64,000 nt of DNA from Zerene cesonia. Taxonomy: Eukaryota; Arthropoda; Insecta; Lepidoptera; Pieridae. The stretch is from NCBI RefSeq assembly GCF_012273895.1, contig NC_052109.1, forward strand, positions 1,984,001-2,048,000. The letters are read 5' to 3'. Each line of letters begins with the position of its first letter. Positions within the stretch are counted from its first letter, which is position 1. A model generated the notes under the pieces. It did not search any database. It was given only the letters and a program-made list of their open reading frames with translations, and had not been told where the DNA came from. The position numbers and the translations under genes were made by a program. Below are positions 45,101-52,700 of this stretch, in pieces.

Positions 45101-47056
45101 CTGACATGCGATCGAATTTGCGTTTTTTTATACGTCTAAAGGATTTGACGGACGTAACTTGAAACTATTTTTGTTTAGAAATTGGCTAAAACGCTTTTAA
45201 AATATCTGGACCATAAGGTCACATTTTATTAAATAAAGATAGATGGTTTAGGGCCGTTGTTTATTTTAATTACGATACGATCTCTACAGAGCGCAGTCGC
45301 CATGAGATTCGTTTCATAGCATTAACTGCGCGACGATTTTTATCTATGTGTGTTTGAATACTGTTATTTCCAGGATATAGGTAGATAAGGTAGTAAACCT
45401 TTCTGTTTAAAAATTTATAAGAGAGTCACTAATATACGGGTATATTTTAATATTTTTTTTTGCTGTTGCCCCCAACGCCCACAAGTAAGACCGGGCGGCA
45501 TAGCTAGTTATAATACAGCAGTTACAGCCTGTTCATGCTTAGAACAATTCGCAACGATTGCGACTTATAAGTTAAAAGTATAATTCACTTTTATTTTTCT
45601 TTTGTTGTGAAAGACAGTTTTATATAAATTTCAAATCAAATTCAGTTCAAACTCACACTCACAGTCAAACATTTATTAATTCAACTAGACTTCCTATATA
45701 ACTTTTAAATCGTCATATATACACAGCTTATAACATTTACCACCGGTTCGGAAGGCAGTTTCTATAGAGAAGAGCTGGCAAAAAACTCTGTAGTAAACTC
45801 AATAGAAACTCTGTTCTCCTTAACCTGCTTGCTTTCATCACGATCATGATCATCACCCTGTTTGATCCCACTGTAGGGACACGGGCCGCCTATGAGGGTT
45901 CGAGCAATAAACCACCACGCCAAGATGGTTGGCTGTTACATGTGATCTTGAACTTTTGTTTCTTGGACATTTTTTTTCTTTCGACTTTGTCTTCACCGTT
46001 TTGAGCAGTTGTAATGTTGAAAATGTGCAGTTATATTGAAAAATCTATTCATTTCTTGCACGCACACACCACGGTGCAGGCACCACACAACGTCTTCTCA
46101 TCTTATTTACCAATTTTTAAAGCTTTTAATTTACTTAAATAATAAAAGAAATGTATCACTTCCTTTGCAAAAATGTATTAATTCTAAAACAAAAGCAATT
46201 TATATATAAACACTTATTGTGAGCACGGATTGTAATATAAACAATGAAGCAATTATATACATGTAGCAGGATATCTAACATAGTAGGATGAGTTCTTGTA
46301 ATGCGGCTTACGTCAATACGAAAATCCACGGAACGTAGTTTGTGTCTTATTATGCAAAAAGTATAAATAGCCAAAAGAATTATGAAAACTCTTTTTTATT
46401 CTTTTAATTATTGGCAATTATTTCACACGTTCTTCTTTTATAAAATCCTTCGTCTGACGAAGGATAATAGGGAGGACTGTGACGCAGGGTAATAGGGATT
46501 AATTTTTATATAAATAGATGTTTATAATAAAAATATTAGCAAAATTGTCTTAAAATCTGCTTTATCATATATATTAGACGTAAAGTTTGTAAATTTATAT
46601 AAATATCGTTGTAGGGGAAATGAGCGACCGTGCCGCATTTTTTGGCCCGACTTGATGGGGGAGATTCACAAAATTTACCACAGTCGAAAGCCTTATGAAT
46701 AAGATTGTTTCTCTTTTAGAAACGAAAACTCTTTTAATACAATCATTTGTGAAAAGAAATAACAATATTGTATAAATACTCTCATTATCACGTCTTATTG
46801 TGTATATCGTCTTGTTCTATGTAATCTGTATTTTCGTAATCGGAAATTATTCCAAAATTGTGCTGTGTTCTTTTAACCAACATATTAAGAAAAGAAAGAA
46901 AGAATTTATTAATATAAATTCTATTAAATATAAACAGGCCGTAAGGAAAATAAATATCATTTTGAAAACATATTTACTTATTTAAAAAAAAATTATCAAG
47001 ATGTCAAAATTAATTAAATTTATAACATTATCCTACCTTAAGCTAGTCGTTCCCAT
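114..47056 (-). CDS. Ppn: papilin, N-terminal 701 residues (15 exons; 3' part beyond the window)
   Basis: Secreted basement-membrane protein of the ADAMTS-like family. Drosophila papilin is an extracellular-matrix glycoprotein that binds and inhibits ADAMTS proteases. Coding exons in transcript order: 47037-47056, 9911-9983, 6537-6715, 6160-6303, 5635-5785, 5029-5152, 4753-4833, 4373-4548, 3566-3698, 3109-3331, 2765-2885, 2367-2546, 1542-1718, 622-807, 114-249. All junctions are GT-AG and every phase matches. Domains: signal peptide 1 to about 24; RHRR furin-type site 38-41; TSR1 from Trp63 (WGEWGEVSPCSRTCGGG); cysteine-rich module about 116-231 (NPCELNCMPRGERFYYRQ, VVDGTRC, VGCDMMLGSNAREDKC); spacer to about 340 (GYNDILLIPQGATNI, YYLNGDYHIDFPR); then six TSRs with Trp-x-x-Trp, CSxxCGGG-type motifs and N-x-T sequons. 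The order and the cassette wording match papilin rather than other ADAMTS-like proteins. Kunitz and PLAC domains, expected further on, are outside the window. The start ATG sits in AAGATGG. Confidence 0.87.
834..1020 (+). repeat. Helitron-like non-autonomous element, copy A
   Basis: Starts TCTTCTAATATATAAAATTC after an A, and ends GCGCAGCTAG before a T: the TC...CTAG form inserted at AT that marks Helitrons. A related copy lies at 51379-51557. Both contain the common lepidopteran stretch with TCGTGTCACAGTTTTCGTTG and a CGGCTxGACCGATTC core. It sits 26 bases upstream, in transcript order, of a papilin TSR exon, in the intron between exons 13 and 14. Confidence 0.7.
1021..1233 (+). repeat. second Helitron-like element adjoining copy A
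   Basis: Directly follows copy A and ends CGCGGGAAAAGCTAG before T, with the GC-rich 3' tail usual for lepidopteran Helitron-like repeats. The interior has CGCATTACCCGATTTGGC and TTCTCCCGGTAATCCCACGG. The left end falls in a TATATATA tract and is not sharp. It belongs to another subfamily than copy A. Confidence 0.5.
1779..2051 (+). repeat. tRNA-derived SINE with RTE-like 3' tail, copy 1
   Basis: A degenerate tRNA-like head has a B-box-like GGGTTCGAGACC. The body shares CCCGCACTTGGCCAGCGT with the copy at 35951-36241, and both end in a GATGAT microsatellite. This is the usual plan of lepidopteran SINEs mobilised by RTE LINEs. It lies in the papilin intron between exons 12 and 13. Confidence 0.65.
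6716..9910 (-). other. papilin intron 2 (3.2 kb)
   Basis: It lies between the signal-peptide exon (9911-9983) and the TSR1 exon (6537-6715). AT-rich throughout, with many short T and A runs. No exon, recognised repeat or RNA gene was seen. Slightly GC-richer patches near 7200-7290 and 9400-9540 could be conserved non-coding sequence, but nothing in them was recognisable. Confidence 0.6.
11674..11800 (-). repeat. RTE/SINE 3'-tail fragment
   Basis: Reads ATCATAATCATCATTATC followed by CCCACTGCTGGGACACAGGC and ATAATCCACCACGCTG. This is the complement of the tail shared with the SINE at 1779-2051 (its CAGCGTGGTGGATTATGG). It is a truncated minus-orientation copy without the tRNA head. Confidence 0.6.
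12346..12410 (+). repeat. short interspersed lepidopteran repeat fragment
   Basis: GGGTTCCGTACCCAAAGGGT followed by a diverged CCTATTACTAAGACT...CTGTCCG is a phrase that recurs widely in moth and butterfly genomes. Only about 60 bases remain. The parent transposon class is not certain. Confidence 0.45.
13624..13657. repeat. short inverted repeat, 14-bp arms
   Basis: AATATAATGAAAAG (13624-13637) is the exact reverse complement of CTTTTCATTATATT (13644-13657), with a 6-base loop containing part of an EcoRI-like AGAATT. AT-rich, so chance is not excluded. Confidence 0.6.
19392..19455 (-). repeat. tRNA-like SINE head remnant
   Basis: On the minus strand the order is TAACCGCTACGGCC (A-box-like), a 30-base spacer, then TACTGGGTTCGATGCCCGGC (B box GGTTCGATxCC). 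The B box is near consensus but no cloverleaf closes around it, so it is a tRNA-derived SINE head rather than a tRNA gene. Confidence 0.45.
19667..19788 (+). repeat. Helitron-like element, internally deleted
   Basis: The left part has ATAAAGCTGAAGAGTTTGTT and the right part ends GGGCGAAGCCGGGGCATATCGCTAG before T. A fuller relative with the same left end (AAAGCTGAAGAGGTTG) lies at 38364-38543. The middle is shortened, so this is a decayed copy. Confidence 0.55.
25061..25112. repeat. imperfect palindrome, about 20-bp arms
   Basis: GGCTCTCTTATTATATTTTA (25061-25080) pairs with the complement of 25091-25112, with a single 2-base indel (one extra CT/AG unit) and a 10-base loop. It would fold into a stable hairpin on either strand. 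Confidence 0.65.
25740..25774. repeat. perfect palindrome, 16-bp arms, 3-base loop
   Basis: TTTGATTTTGTTATAT (25740-25755) is exactly complementary to 25759-25774, with ATA as spacer. The arms are perfect despite AT-rich neutral surroundings. Confidence 0.7.
27486..28059. mobile_element. Tigger/pogo-like (Tc1-mariner) non-autonomous DNA transposon, 574 bp
   Basis: Flanked by TA on both sides (27484-27485 and 28060-28061). The ends are inverted: CAGTCAAAACCGTTTATAGC at the left against the complement of GTTATAAACGGTTTTGACTG at the right, extending through a CGACATCG block with one mismatch. CAGT termini with TA target duplication are Tc1-mariner/Tigger hallmarks. The interior repeats GTCGTTATAAGC-like and CCGATAGTCG-like units many times. 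No transposase frame is present. Confidence 0.8.
28377..28595 (-). pseudogene. coding-like relic ORF, family unknown
   Basis: An open frame of about 70 codons reads LKQIFFDPITDSVGLSGDAS, then IFIDVDNDSILNIYEGEP and LLEYELKKSAFT, then TAG. Unlike neighbouring chance frames it is acidic, mixed in composition and not Lys/Asn/Phe/Ile-biased, which looks like once-translated sequence. There is no ATG; TTTTCGTAG just upstream could be an acceptor site. It lies in a transposon cluster within papilin intron 1, so a mobile-element or retrocopy origin is likely. I do not recognise the family. Confidence 0.35.
28778..28977 (-). repeat. Helitron-like element, copy B1 (200 bp)
   Basis: On the minus strand it begins TCCTACTACTATTATTATAA after an A and ends GCGGGGCGCAGCTAG before a T: the TC...CTAG form inserted at AT. 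It is almost colinear with the copy at 41144-41343, sharing CCAATTGTCCAGCTGT-like and GCATTTATAATA blocks. Confidence 0.75.
29448..29522. repeat. perfect inverted repeat, 29-bp arms
   Basis: The left arm 29448-29476 (TGATATTTGTAGTTATTAAT...) is exactly complementary to 29494-29522, with a 17-base loop. Either strand would fold into a 29-bp hairpin without mismatch. Confidence 0.85.
29554..29610. repeat. perfect inverted repeat, 27-bp arms, 3-base loop
   Basis: The left arm 29554-29580 (GATAAAATTGCGCCATAACG...) is exactly complementary to 29584-29610, with TGT as loop. It lies 31 bases right of the 29-bp inverted repeat and shares no sequence with it. Confidence 0.88.
30117..30275 (-). pseudogene. 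RTE-type non-LTR retrotransposon relic, reverse-transcriptase protein C-terminus
   Basis: The frame reads RGPDKWSKRVTRWFPKGVMW, then NRVAQDILEWKRLEEAFADW and QTDLQKIRK. The pattern Trp...Arg-Val-Thr-x-Trp-Phe/Tyr-Pro, then Ala-x-Asp/Asn...Trp-Lys-x-Leu-Glu-Glu-Ala-Phe/Tyr is the usual C-terminal end of RTE polyproteins in Lepidoptera. The Gly/Arg-rich segment and RWxDDI motif that normally lie between the two halves are missing, so the copy has an internal deletion and is dead. Confidence 0.6.
35951..36241 (+). repeat. tRNA-derived SINE with RTE-like 3' tail, copy 2
   Basis: The tRNA-like head has A box GGCTCAGTGGTGAGG and B box GGGGTTCAAGAC. The body shares CCCGCACTTGGCCAGCGT and the TGACATCTG segment with 1779-2051, and it ends in GATGATGATG. 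It is the best preserved member of this family in the window, about 290 bp. Confidence 0.72.
37745..37868 (-). repeat. degenerate Helitron-like fragment related to copy B
   Basis: It contains CCTATATATCCTCCTAATCA and TTTCACATTTATGATATTAG, which align loosely with the right half of the 28778-28977 and 41144-41343 elements. Both ends are eroded. Confidence 0.4.
38364..38543 (+). repeat. Helitron-like element (AAAGCTGAAGAG subfamily), about 180 bp
   Basis: Starts TCTACAAACATAAAGCTGAA after A and ends GGAGGAACCGCTAG before T. The interior GGACGCGCCAATCACAGGAA and CTACTGGACCG is the common lepidopteran subfamily. Decayed relatives lie at 19667-19788 and, reversed, at about 60783-60950. Confidence 0.65.
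41144..41343 (-). repeat. Helitron-like element, copy B2 (200 bp)
   Basis: On the minus strand it runs from TCCTACTAATATTATAAATG (after A) to CGCGGGCCATAGCTAG (before T). It has the same length and order as copy B1 at 28778-28977. It lies about 50 bases from the duplicated sequence that borders the N gap. Confidence 0.78.
41390..41466 (+). repeat. left copy of 77-bp exact duplicate bordering the N gap
   Basis: From TTTAGCGGCGAGGCAAATTC to GTGTGTGTTAATGTC, identical base for base to 42467-42543. One copy ends exactly where the Ns begin and the other begins exactly where they end. Confidence 0.95.
41467..42466. other. assembly gap, exactly 1000 N
   Basis: An unbroken run of N of round length, most likely a placeholder rather than a measured distance. 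Both borders carry the same 77 bases. It lies inside papilin intron 1, so it does not hide a known exon, but the real sequence is unknown. Confidence 0.97.
42467..42543 (+). repeat. right copy of 77-bp exact duplicate bordering the N gap
   Basis: Identical to 41390-41466. After it the sequence continues as unique AT-rich intron (CCACGTTCACGAAAACC). Confidence 0.95.
45838..45960 (-). repeat. RTE/SINE 3'-tail fragment
   Basis: GATCATGATCATCACCC, then TCCCACTGTAGGGACACGGG and AATAAACCACCACGCC is the complement of the SINE tail family at 1779-2051. It is a minus-orientation, head-less copy about 1.1 kb from papilin exon 1. Confidence 0.55.
47037..47056 (-). CDS. Ppn: papilin first coding exon (20 bases, start of signal peptide)
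   Basis: It encodes MGTTSL plus two bases of an Arg codon, then a GTAGGA donor. Spliced to exon 2 (9911-9983), the AG|A junction restores Arg and gives MGTTSLRLLLVAAIFIIN, a textbook signal peptide (basic n-region, long hydrophobic h-region), ending near WTASRHH. Neither exon makes a signal peptide alone. The link is an inference from phase, sequence logic and the absence of a better first exon nearer exon 2. RNA evidence would settle it. Confidence 0.7.
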
Positions 47057-47057
47057 C

Positions 47058-47066
47058 TTACAGCAT
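47058..47066 (-). promoter_or_regulatory. two-codon upstream ORF (ATG CTG TAA) in papilin leader
   Basis: On the minus strand, GGGCATGCTGTAAGATGG contains a complete ATG-CTG-TAA frame that stops one base before the papilin start codon. It is visible directly. Minimal uORFs this close to the main start can throttle or gate initiation; that effect is inferred. Confidence 0.5.
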
Positions 47067-47330
47067 GCCCGAATCACCTAAAATTATCCTTTTTAACACA
47101 AGATCACCACAAGTACACAGTCTCAGTGTTTAAAGAATAAAACTTTTAAAGTTCTACTTTTGAATTTCCCGCTCAAGCGAGGAGCGAATCGTGGACGCAC
47201 GGTTCGCGCACGCGCACTGGCTTCTAGTCGACTGTCAGTCAGAATCCGGCGCAAGGGAATCGTGTAATGACGCCCCCACCAAACCACCATTCACGAAAAC
47301 ATCAATGGACGTATTGGGACGAGCTTTTGA
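47067..47330 (-). promoter_or_regulatory. probable papilin 5' UTR and promoter, GC-rich island
   Basis: A GC-rich patch in AT-rich surroundings lies directly upstream of the papilin start. CGCGCACGCGCA at 47205-47216 fits the NRF1/Erect wing consensus YGCGCAYGCGCR exactly. No TATA box was recognised. The transcription start is not fixed; the island centre at about 47160-47260 is the likely core promoter. Confidence 0.45.
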
Positions 47331-49771
47331 CGATCTGTAAAAAGCTTTTTCAAGTTCTCGTAGGAGTTTTTTTCTTTGCGCTCACTTGATGATGCTCGCA
47401 GCCAGTATAATTGCATTTCTTTTTCTTAAGATGTTTTCAATCAACAGTAAATGTAGACAACATTGCAGTATTTTGAGCTTTATTGATTTTCAACCACTTT
47501 TAACGGACTGATTAATTCAATCTTTGTACATTTATGATGGGTCGGTAACAATTCAATAATTTCTGTACATGTTCTCTGTATATCAGTCAGACATTTTTTT
47601 CTGATTTTGACGCTAAACCGTATTAATTTTTTATTGTGCACTAGATGTTGCCCGAGTCGTTGACTACGTACATTTTCATGGAAATGAAAAGTTAATGAGA
47701 AAAGAGTATGTCCAGCTGACATTTTGACTTATCCGAGCCTAAAGTAGTGTAAAAAATCTAAAATAATTATTCATCATATTCGAATCAAACATAAATTCAC
47801 TGCCAGAAAATTTCAAATTACCAATCAAAAGTGTAATAGGACTCTTGAGACTGGTAATTCAAAATAATCAGATTTATTTGTAAATACAAACTTGATTTTG
47901 TATTATTCCCATATTTTAAATTTATCGTCATTATAAAATCGCTCTTATTACGCTTTATTTTTTTTCATTTAATTATTATTACATGATTATGTAATGTATG
48001 TGTAAAATGCAGAAATATTTTCAGTTATCATCAGGAAACTGCAAGATAAGTGCTGGTTTAACCTAAACGATTATCCGCAAAAAAATATTACCGTAGTTTA
48101 TATGACCCATTTATACTTCAATATAAATATACTTTAATATCTTATATCTAATTTAGGCTTTATGATTTTAAACTTAAATTATCAGTACAATATTCTGTTA
48201 AAAGAAATTGCGAAACACAAAATTGGTGTGAATTTTCTACATTCTTAACACGTTTTTAGCCATAGATTTGAATTCCGAACTAGTAATTATAACAAACAAT
48301 TGACGATAGCCAACAATGTTTTAAAATATATTGCTTTTAAATAACAGAATACTTATTACGCTGGCCTGCTCTGAAAAAGCAATAGTGTATGCGAGACCAG
48401 ACCCCTAGCTTTCCTTAGATCGAAATTCAAAACTTAAGTACGTTTATCTTAATTTATTATGCATTCTATTGATCATACACGACTTTCCTTACTTTCAATT
48501 TAGGTCAAAGGGCCTTCTTACAATGGAAATTGCTATCTAGAAATCTAGATCGGGTTGCTGGAACGGTAAAACATTATAATGTATTGAAACTACTTTGTGT
48601 TTACTGTCTTCAAACCCACTATAATTACCAATTTTTCTTGGTATAAAGTATGCGAGGTTTTTGCAGAAAAAATATTTTATGTATCTTTTTACGTAAGGAA
48701 AAATTATCAAGGTAAGAAACATAGTATAATATATAAAGAAAAAATGTATGTGTGTAGAATATAAATTTTGATTGAAAAAAGTTTATTTTGTTAAGTAACA
48801 TTCTACACAAAAATAACTTTTGTCTTATATATTTAATTTTTAAGCATAGCAATGTCTTAATTATAAAAAGAAATATGGAACCAACGAACAGACGCTCTTC
48901 CAGTTTAGTTCCAAGCATGTTCTTCTCTTTGTTAATGGCATTACATAATAGAGGGACTGCGCCAAAGTTTAGCATAAGTAGGAGATTCAGGAAGCTGTCT
49001 ACATTTGTCAATCAACTCTATAAATTTACACAATTTCCTGTTATATAGGGATGGTCGAAAATTTGGCAAATTTCGCAACAATCCCTACACTATCTAGGAT
49101 AGAAGTACTTTGCGCAACCCGCGGCGGACGAAGTGGGCGTATCTCTCTTCCGTCCACTCCAAACGACCGTGTGCTGTTATAATTACAACTAAATATATGG
49201 GTGACTGTTGGCCTTTACATGTAGTGATCCTGACTGTCATATCACGCATAATACTATATTTAGCGTTTAGATTAAACCCGCGGCTACGGTTGCGTGGTAT
49301 CTGCTTGGAAGCTAGTTAATCATAATGTGCACTGAAAATTTTTATTCTACCAATTTGCCATAATCTAACATGTTTTACTTTTCTTGTCTTATCTATTGAA
49401 CAATTCGGAGAAGGTCGTTTTATATTCGGATATTTGTTGTTGATTTAAGAAGCAATCTAATTTAACTGTTTTCATCCATATAACTTAAAACTTAATTATT
49501 TATGTAGAATACGTTGCGTAGCTATCTTTAAAAGACGGAAGCTGAGGAAACTTATTAATGCGGACTTTCATATCAATTACTAAATACTTGTCTATAAAAT
49601 ATTTTCAATTAGGCATTTTGCTGAAAATAATCGTCGAAACCTTTTTAGTATGACAACACATTAATCTATGACTGAAAGAAAAAGAAGAAATCTTGACAAT
49701 ACCCTGAATCATTAAAACATTTGGAGAGACACGTTCAAAATTTTAAGTTTTATTTTCATAAAAAATCCGAA
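47331..49771. other. intergenic region between divergent papilin and MIC13-like genes
   Basis: Mostly AT-rich. A minus-strand frame at 47480-47722 (80 codons from an ATG, containing HFHENVRSQRLGQHLVHNKK) is the only coding-like element and is unassigned. A GC-richer patch at 49108-49180 (GCGCAACCCGCGGCGGACG) is the best candidate for the promoter of the plus-strand gene. Overlapping frames at 48625-49048 are low-complexity and not credited. Confidence 0.4.
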
Positions 49772-52700
49772 ATGTGTGAAAATCTTAATCCAGATCGCAT
49801 AAGGTGCGAGCCATGCCGAACTATTAATTTAGCAAAACATGTTAAGCAACCGAAAACCGATATGCAAATATATGAAAAATGCAGTCCAACTCAGAAGTTC
49901 GACTGCCCTCGAGTGACTGGTAAGGGAAAATTCACAAAGACAAAACCTTTGAAAATACATATTTGATTACTATATTTATTGTATACCTAGTAATCTAAAC
50001 GACAAAATGAACCAGTTTTTATATTCTGTATGGGTTCGTTGCACCATGCACTTGCCTGGCGCTTTTCCAGTCAGATAAATTACACCTCTTCTTGAAAAAT
50101 TTGTCTTTGTTCGAAAAGTAACCAAGTACGGGTTCTTTGAAACGGTTATGAAATGTATGTAACAAACAGCAATGAAACGACGATGTAACGTATTATAGAA
50201 ACACCTTCTTATGTTTATGTTGGCTTAGTACTTGTTAGAAATTATGTAACTGCTATACAAACTTAACTTGAAAAAAAAAACCTTGGTATTGATATGGGTT
50301 GTTTAGCAGCAATTGAGCTACTATTGTATAATATTATATTTCACCCCGGTATTCGGTAAGGTGTGGTACTTTCCCCGATGCCAACTGATCCTAGCCCCAA
50401 CTCTTGTTGTGAAATATACTCGTCTCCCACAGTTTTTTGCAAGCAAATATCTGTTCTAAAAAAATGCATTTATTAAAAAAATACTAAAATTTGATTTTTG
50501 ACCTTTCATTTAGAACAGATTACCATTTGGTGGTCCAAACGAAATTGTTTTCAATTTTTTTTTCTTTATGTAAAAGTTCCGAAGGTTTCCTATCTATTTA
50601 TTGTCTTGTTTTAGAACTTCCACTTCACCCAACATGTATAAAAGTCTGTACAAGGGAAGAGTACGAAGCAAGGAAATGTGGGCGAACGTTAGAGCTACCA
50701 AAAATTGGCCCTGTCTATGCCCATGGAAAACTAATGTATGCTGTAAAAGTAAGTATCTAAACAGACTAAACAGAATAAATGATATCCTTTAATGTTTATG
50801 GTTCCTTGGTAAGAACGAAGTTTGATTAGCCAACTCTATTTGATGGCACCTATTTTACACCTCCTTGCATTTCACCATTATTAGTATTGATAAAATTTTA
50901 CCGTAACGTTTACACATACTTTCTCTAGGCTGGCATCCTAGTAAGTGCTGTCTACTTTACCTATACTCAAGGAATATGGGGCAATCAGCAAGACGTCACA
51001 GAGTGTATACGTAGATGGCAGGAATACATACGAAGCATCAACACAAGACGCCCCCCTACCTTTGATCACTGTGGAAACGTCATTGTAAGTATGTTCAACT
51101 AACCATTTTCTACTCTATAGTGTACGGCATAAAGTTTAAATCAACAGATCGATGTCATACTATTGCTTGTACTGCGCAGTCGTAATGTTCACGTTTAGAT
51201 GCATCTACTCCTGTTTATGAGATCCTAGTGTTCATGGTTACGTCATCATTTGTTCAACTAGATTTCAGACAGATGGGGTGTTTAATTATTGTTGGATATT
51301 TATTTATTTGGCTCTTTTTTCTTTCGGTTTAGAAATATTTTTTACTTGCATGCAATATCTATCTATATCTATAAATAATCTAATATATAAAATTCTCGTG
51401 TCACAGTTTTCGTTGCCAAACTCCTCCAAAACGGCTTGACCGATTCTTATGAAATTTTGTGTACATGTTGAGTATGTCTGAGAATCGGCCAACATCTATT
51501 TTTCATACCCCTAAATGATAAGAGTAAGGCAGAACAGCGTTTGCCGGGTGCAGCTAGTTATATCTAATTGTTAAAGAAGAGTAGTTTGATATTAAAATAA
51601 TTAATGTTTATATATAAATAAATATGAATTGGCTATTCAATCGAAATCAATCTGGGGCTAGACGTAAAACTCGAGAACTGCTCGATGAATTAGACTATAT
51701 TTTATAACTGCTTTATTTTCTGATTTTGTTATGTTTTTCCATTATTCAGGCACTAATAAATAAATGGTAACATGTGTAAATTTAAGCACAGAATATATAA
51801 AAGTACCACAGATAACATAATACTATAACATAGTATTAACGTGCTTTAAGTACTTATTTTCTGACACCTCTAATTTGGCTCTACTTTCCTAGTACTATCC
51901 GGCCCTAGATGATACAAAACTTGCTAATCGGATCGGAAGGTGACGGACGACAAATTTGCACAACGTCCACTTCGAATGCTAGCTCCTGGCGTATTGAAAC
52001 AATGCTACTTTTTGCGAATATTTCGCTCTCATTCCGAAAACACTCACTCCACCTGTACTCGCAACATTTCATGTATCCTACGATTTATAGTACCCTAGTA
52101 AATGTACGTAGATTGCATAAGCGGGACGTTGAATGAATGTCCGTCATTCCGCATTCCCGTCTTTACTTGTTTTTTACGTACTAATAATTTAACTTTAGTT
52201 ATATGATAAGCGGTTTTTATTAATTGTGTTGGACCGTGTTTTTTAATTGTTGCAATCTACAATTGATGTTCTTTTTTTAGAAACGTTCTACCGAATTTAC
52301 TAGTTTTATTTACTTTATTAGTATTATTTATGTTACCTACAAAGTAAAAAATATTAATTATAGATATCATACAGAATTGACAAGGATTAAATTACAAGTT
52401 TGAATATTATATTACGTAAACTACCTACAGTTTATAATCCTTTCATTAATGATATAGAGTAGAACCAAAACATCGGTCATCACATTCTCGCTGAACGGAA
52501 GTAGCTTCCTTGAAGTTGATATCTCCCTGGTATAATTAGGTCATATCATTGACAATGTTCACAGCGTTTGATGATAAAATAAATAAATTATGTGGCCTGT
52601 TTGTTCTGATATCAACATAATATTTGAAGTATAAAAATATTTCAATGTAAGATTATAAAATAGTAGAATAACTTACAAAGTACCTAGATCATAATTATAA

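Larger units (their letters stand above)
9984..47036 (-). other. papilin intron 1 (37 kb)
   Basis: Non-coding stretch between the two exons that build the signal peptide. It contains the repeats listed separately (SINE and RTE tails, Helitron-like elements, a Tigger-like element, an RTE relic, hairpins) and a 1000-N gap. Reading frames inside it are short, AT-rich and mostly lack an ATG. The stretches 12.4-19.3, 20.7-25.0, 31-35.9 and 42.6-45.8 kb show nothing I can name. Confidence 0.6.

Noticed and set aside
48537..49048. Overlapping frames on both strands up to 128 codons
   Set aside because: Low-complexity Phe/Leu/Ile/Lys composition on both strands; neither has coding character.
51909..52136. 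75-codon ATG frame in intron 3 of the MIC13-like gene
   Set aside because: Balanced composition but no recognisable motif, and it lies in an intron on the coding strand without splice support.
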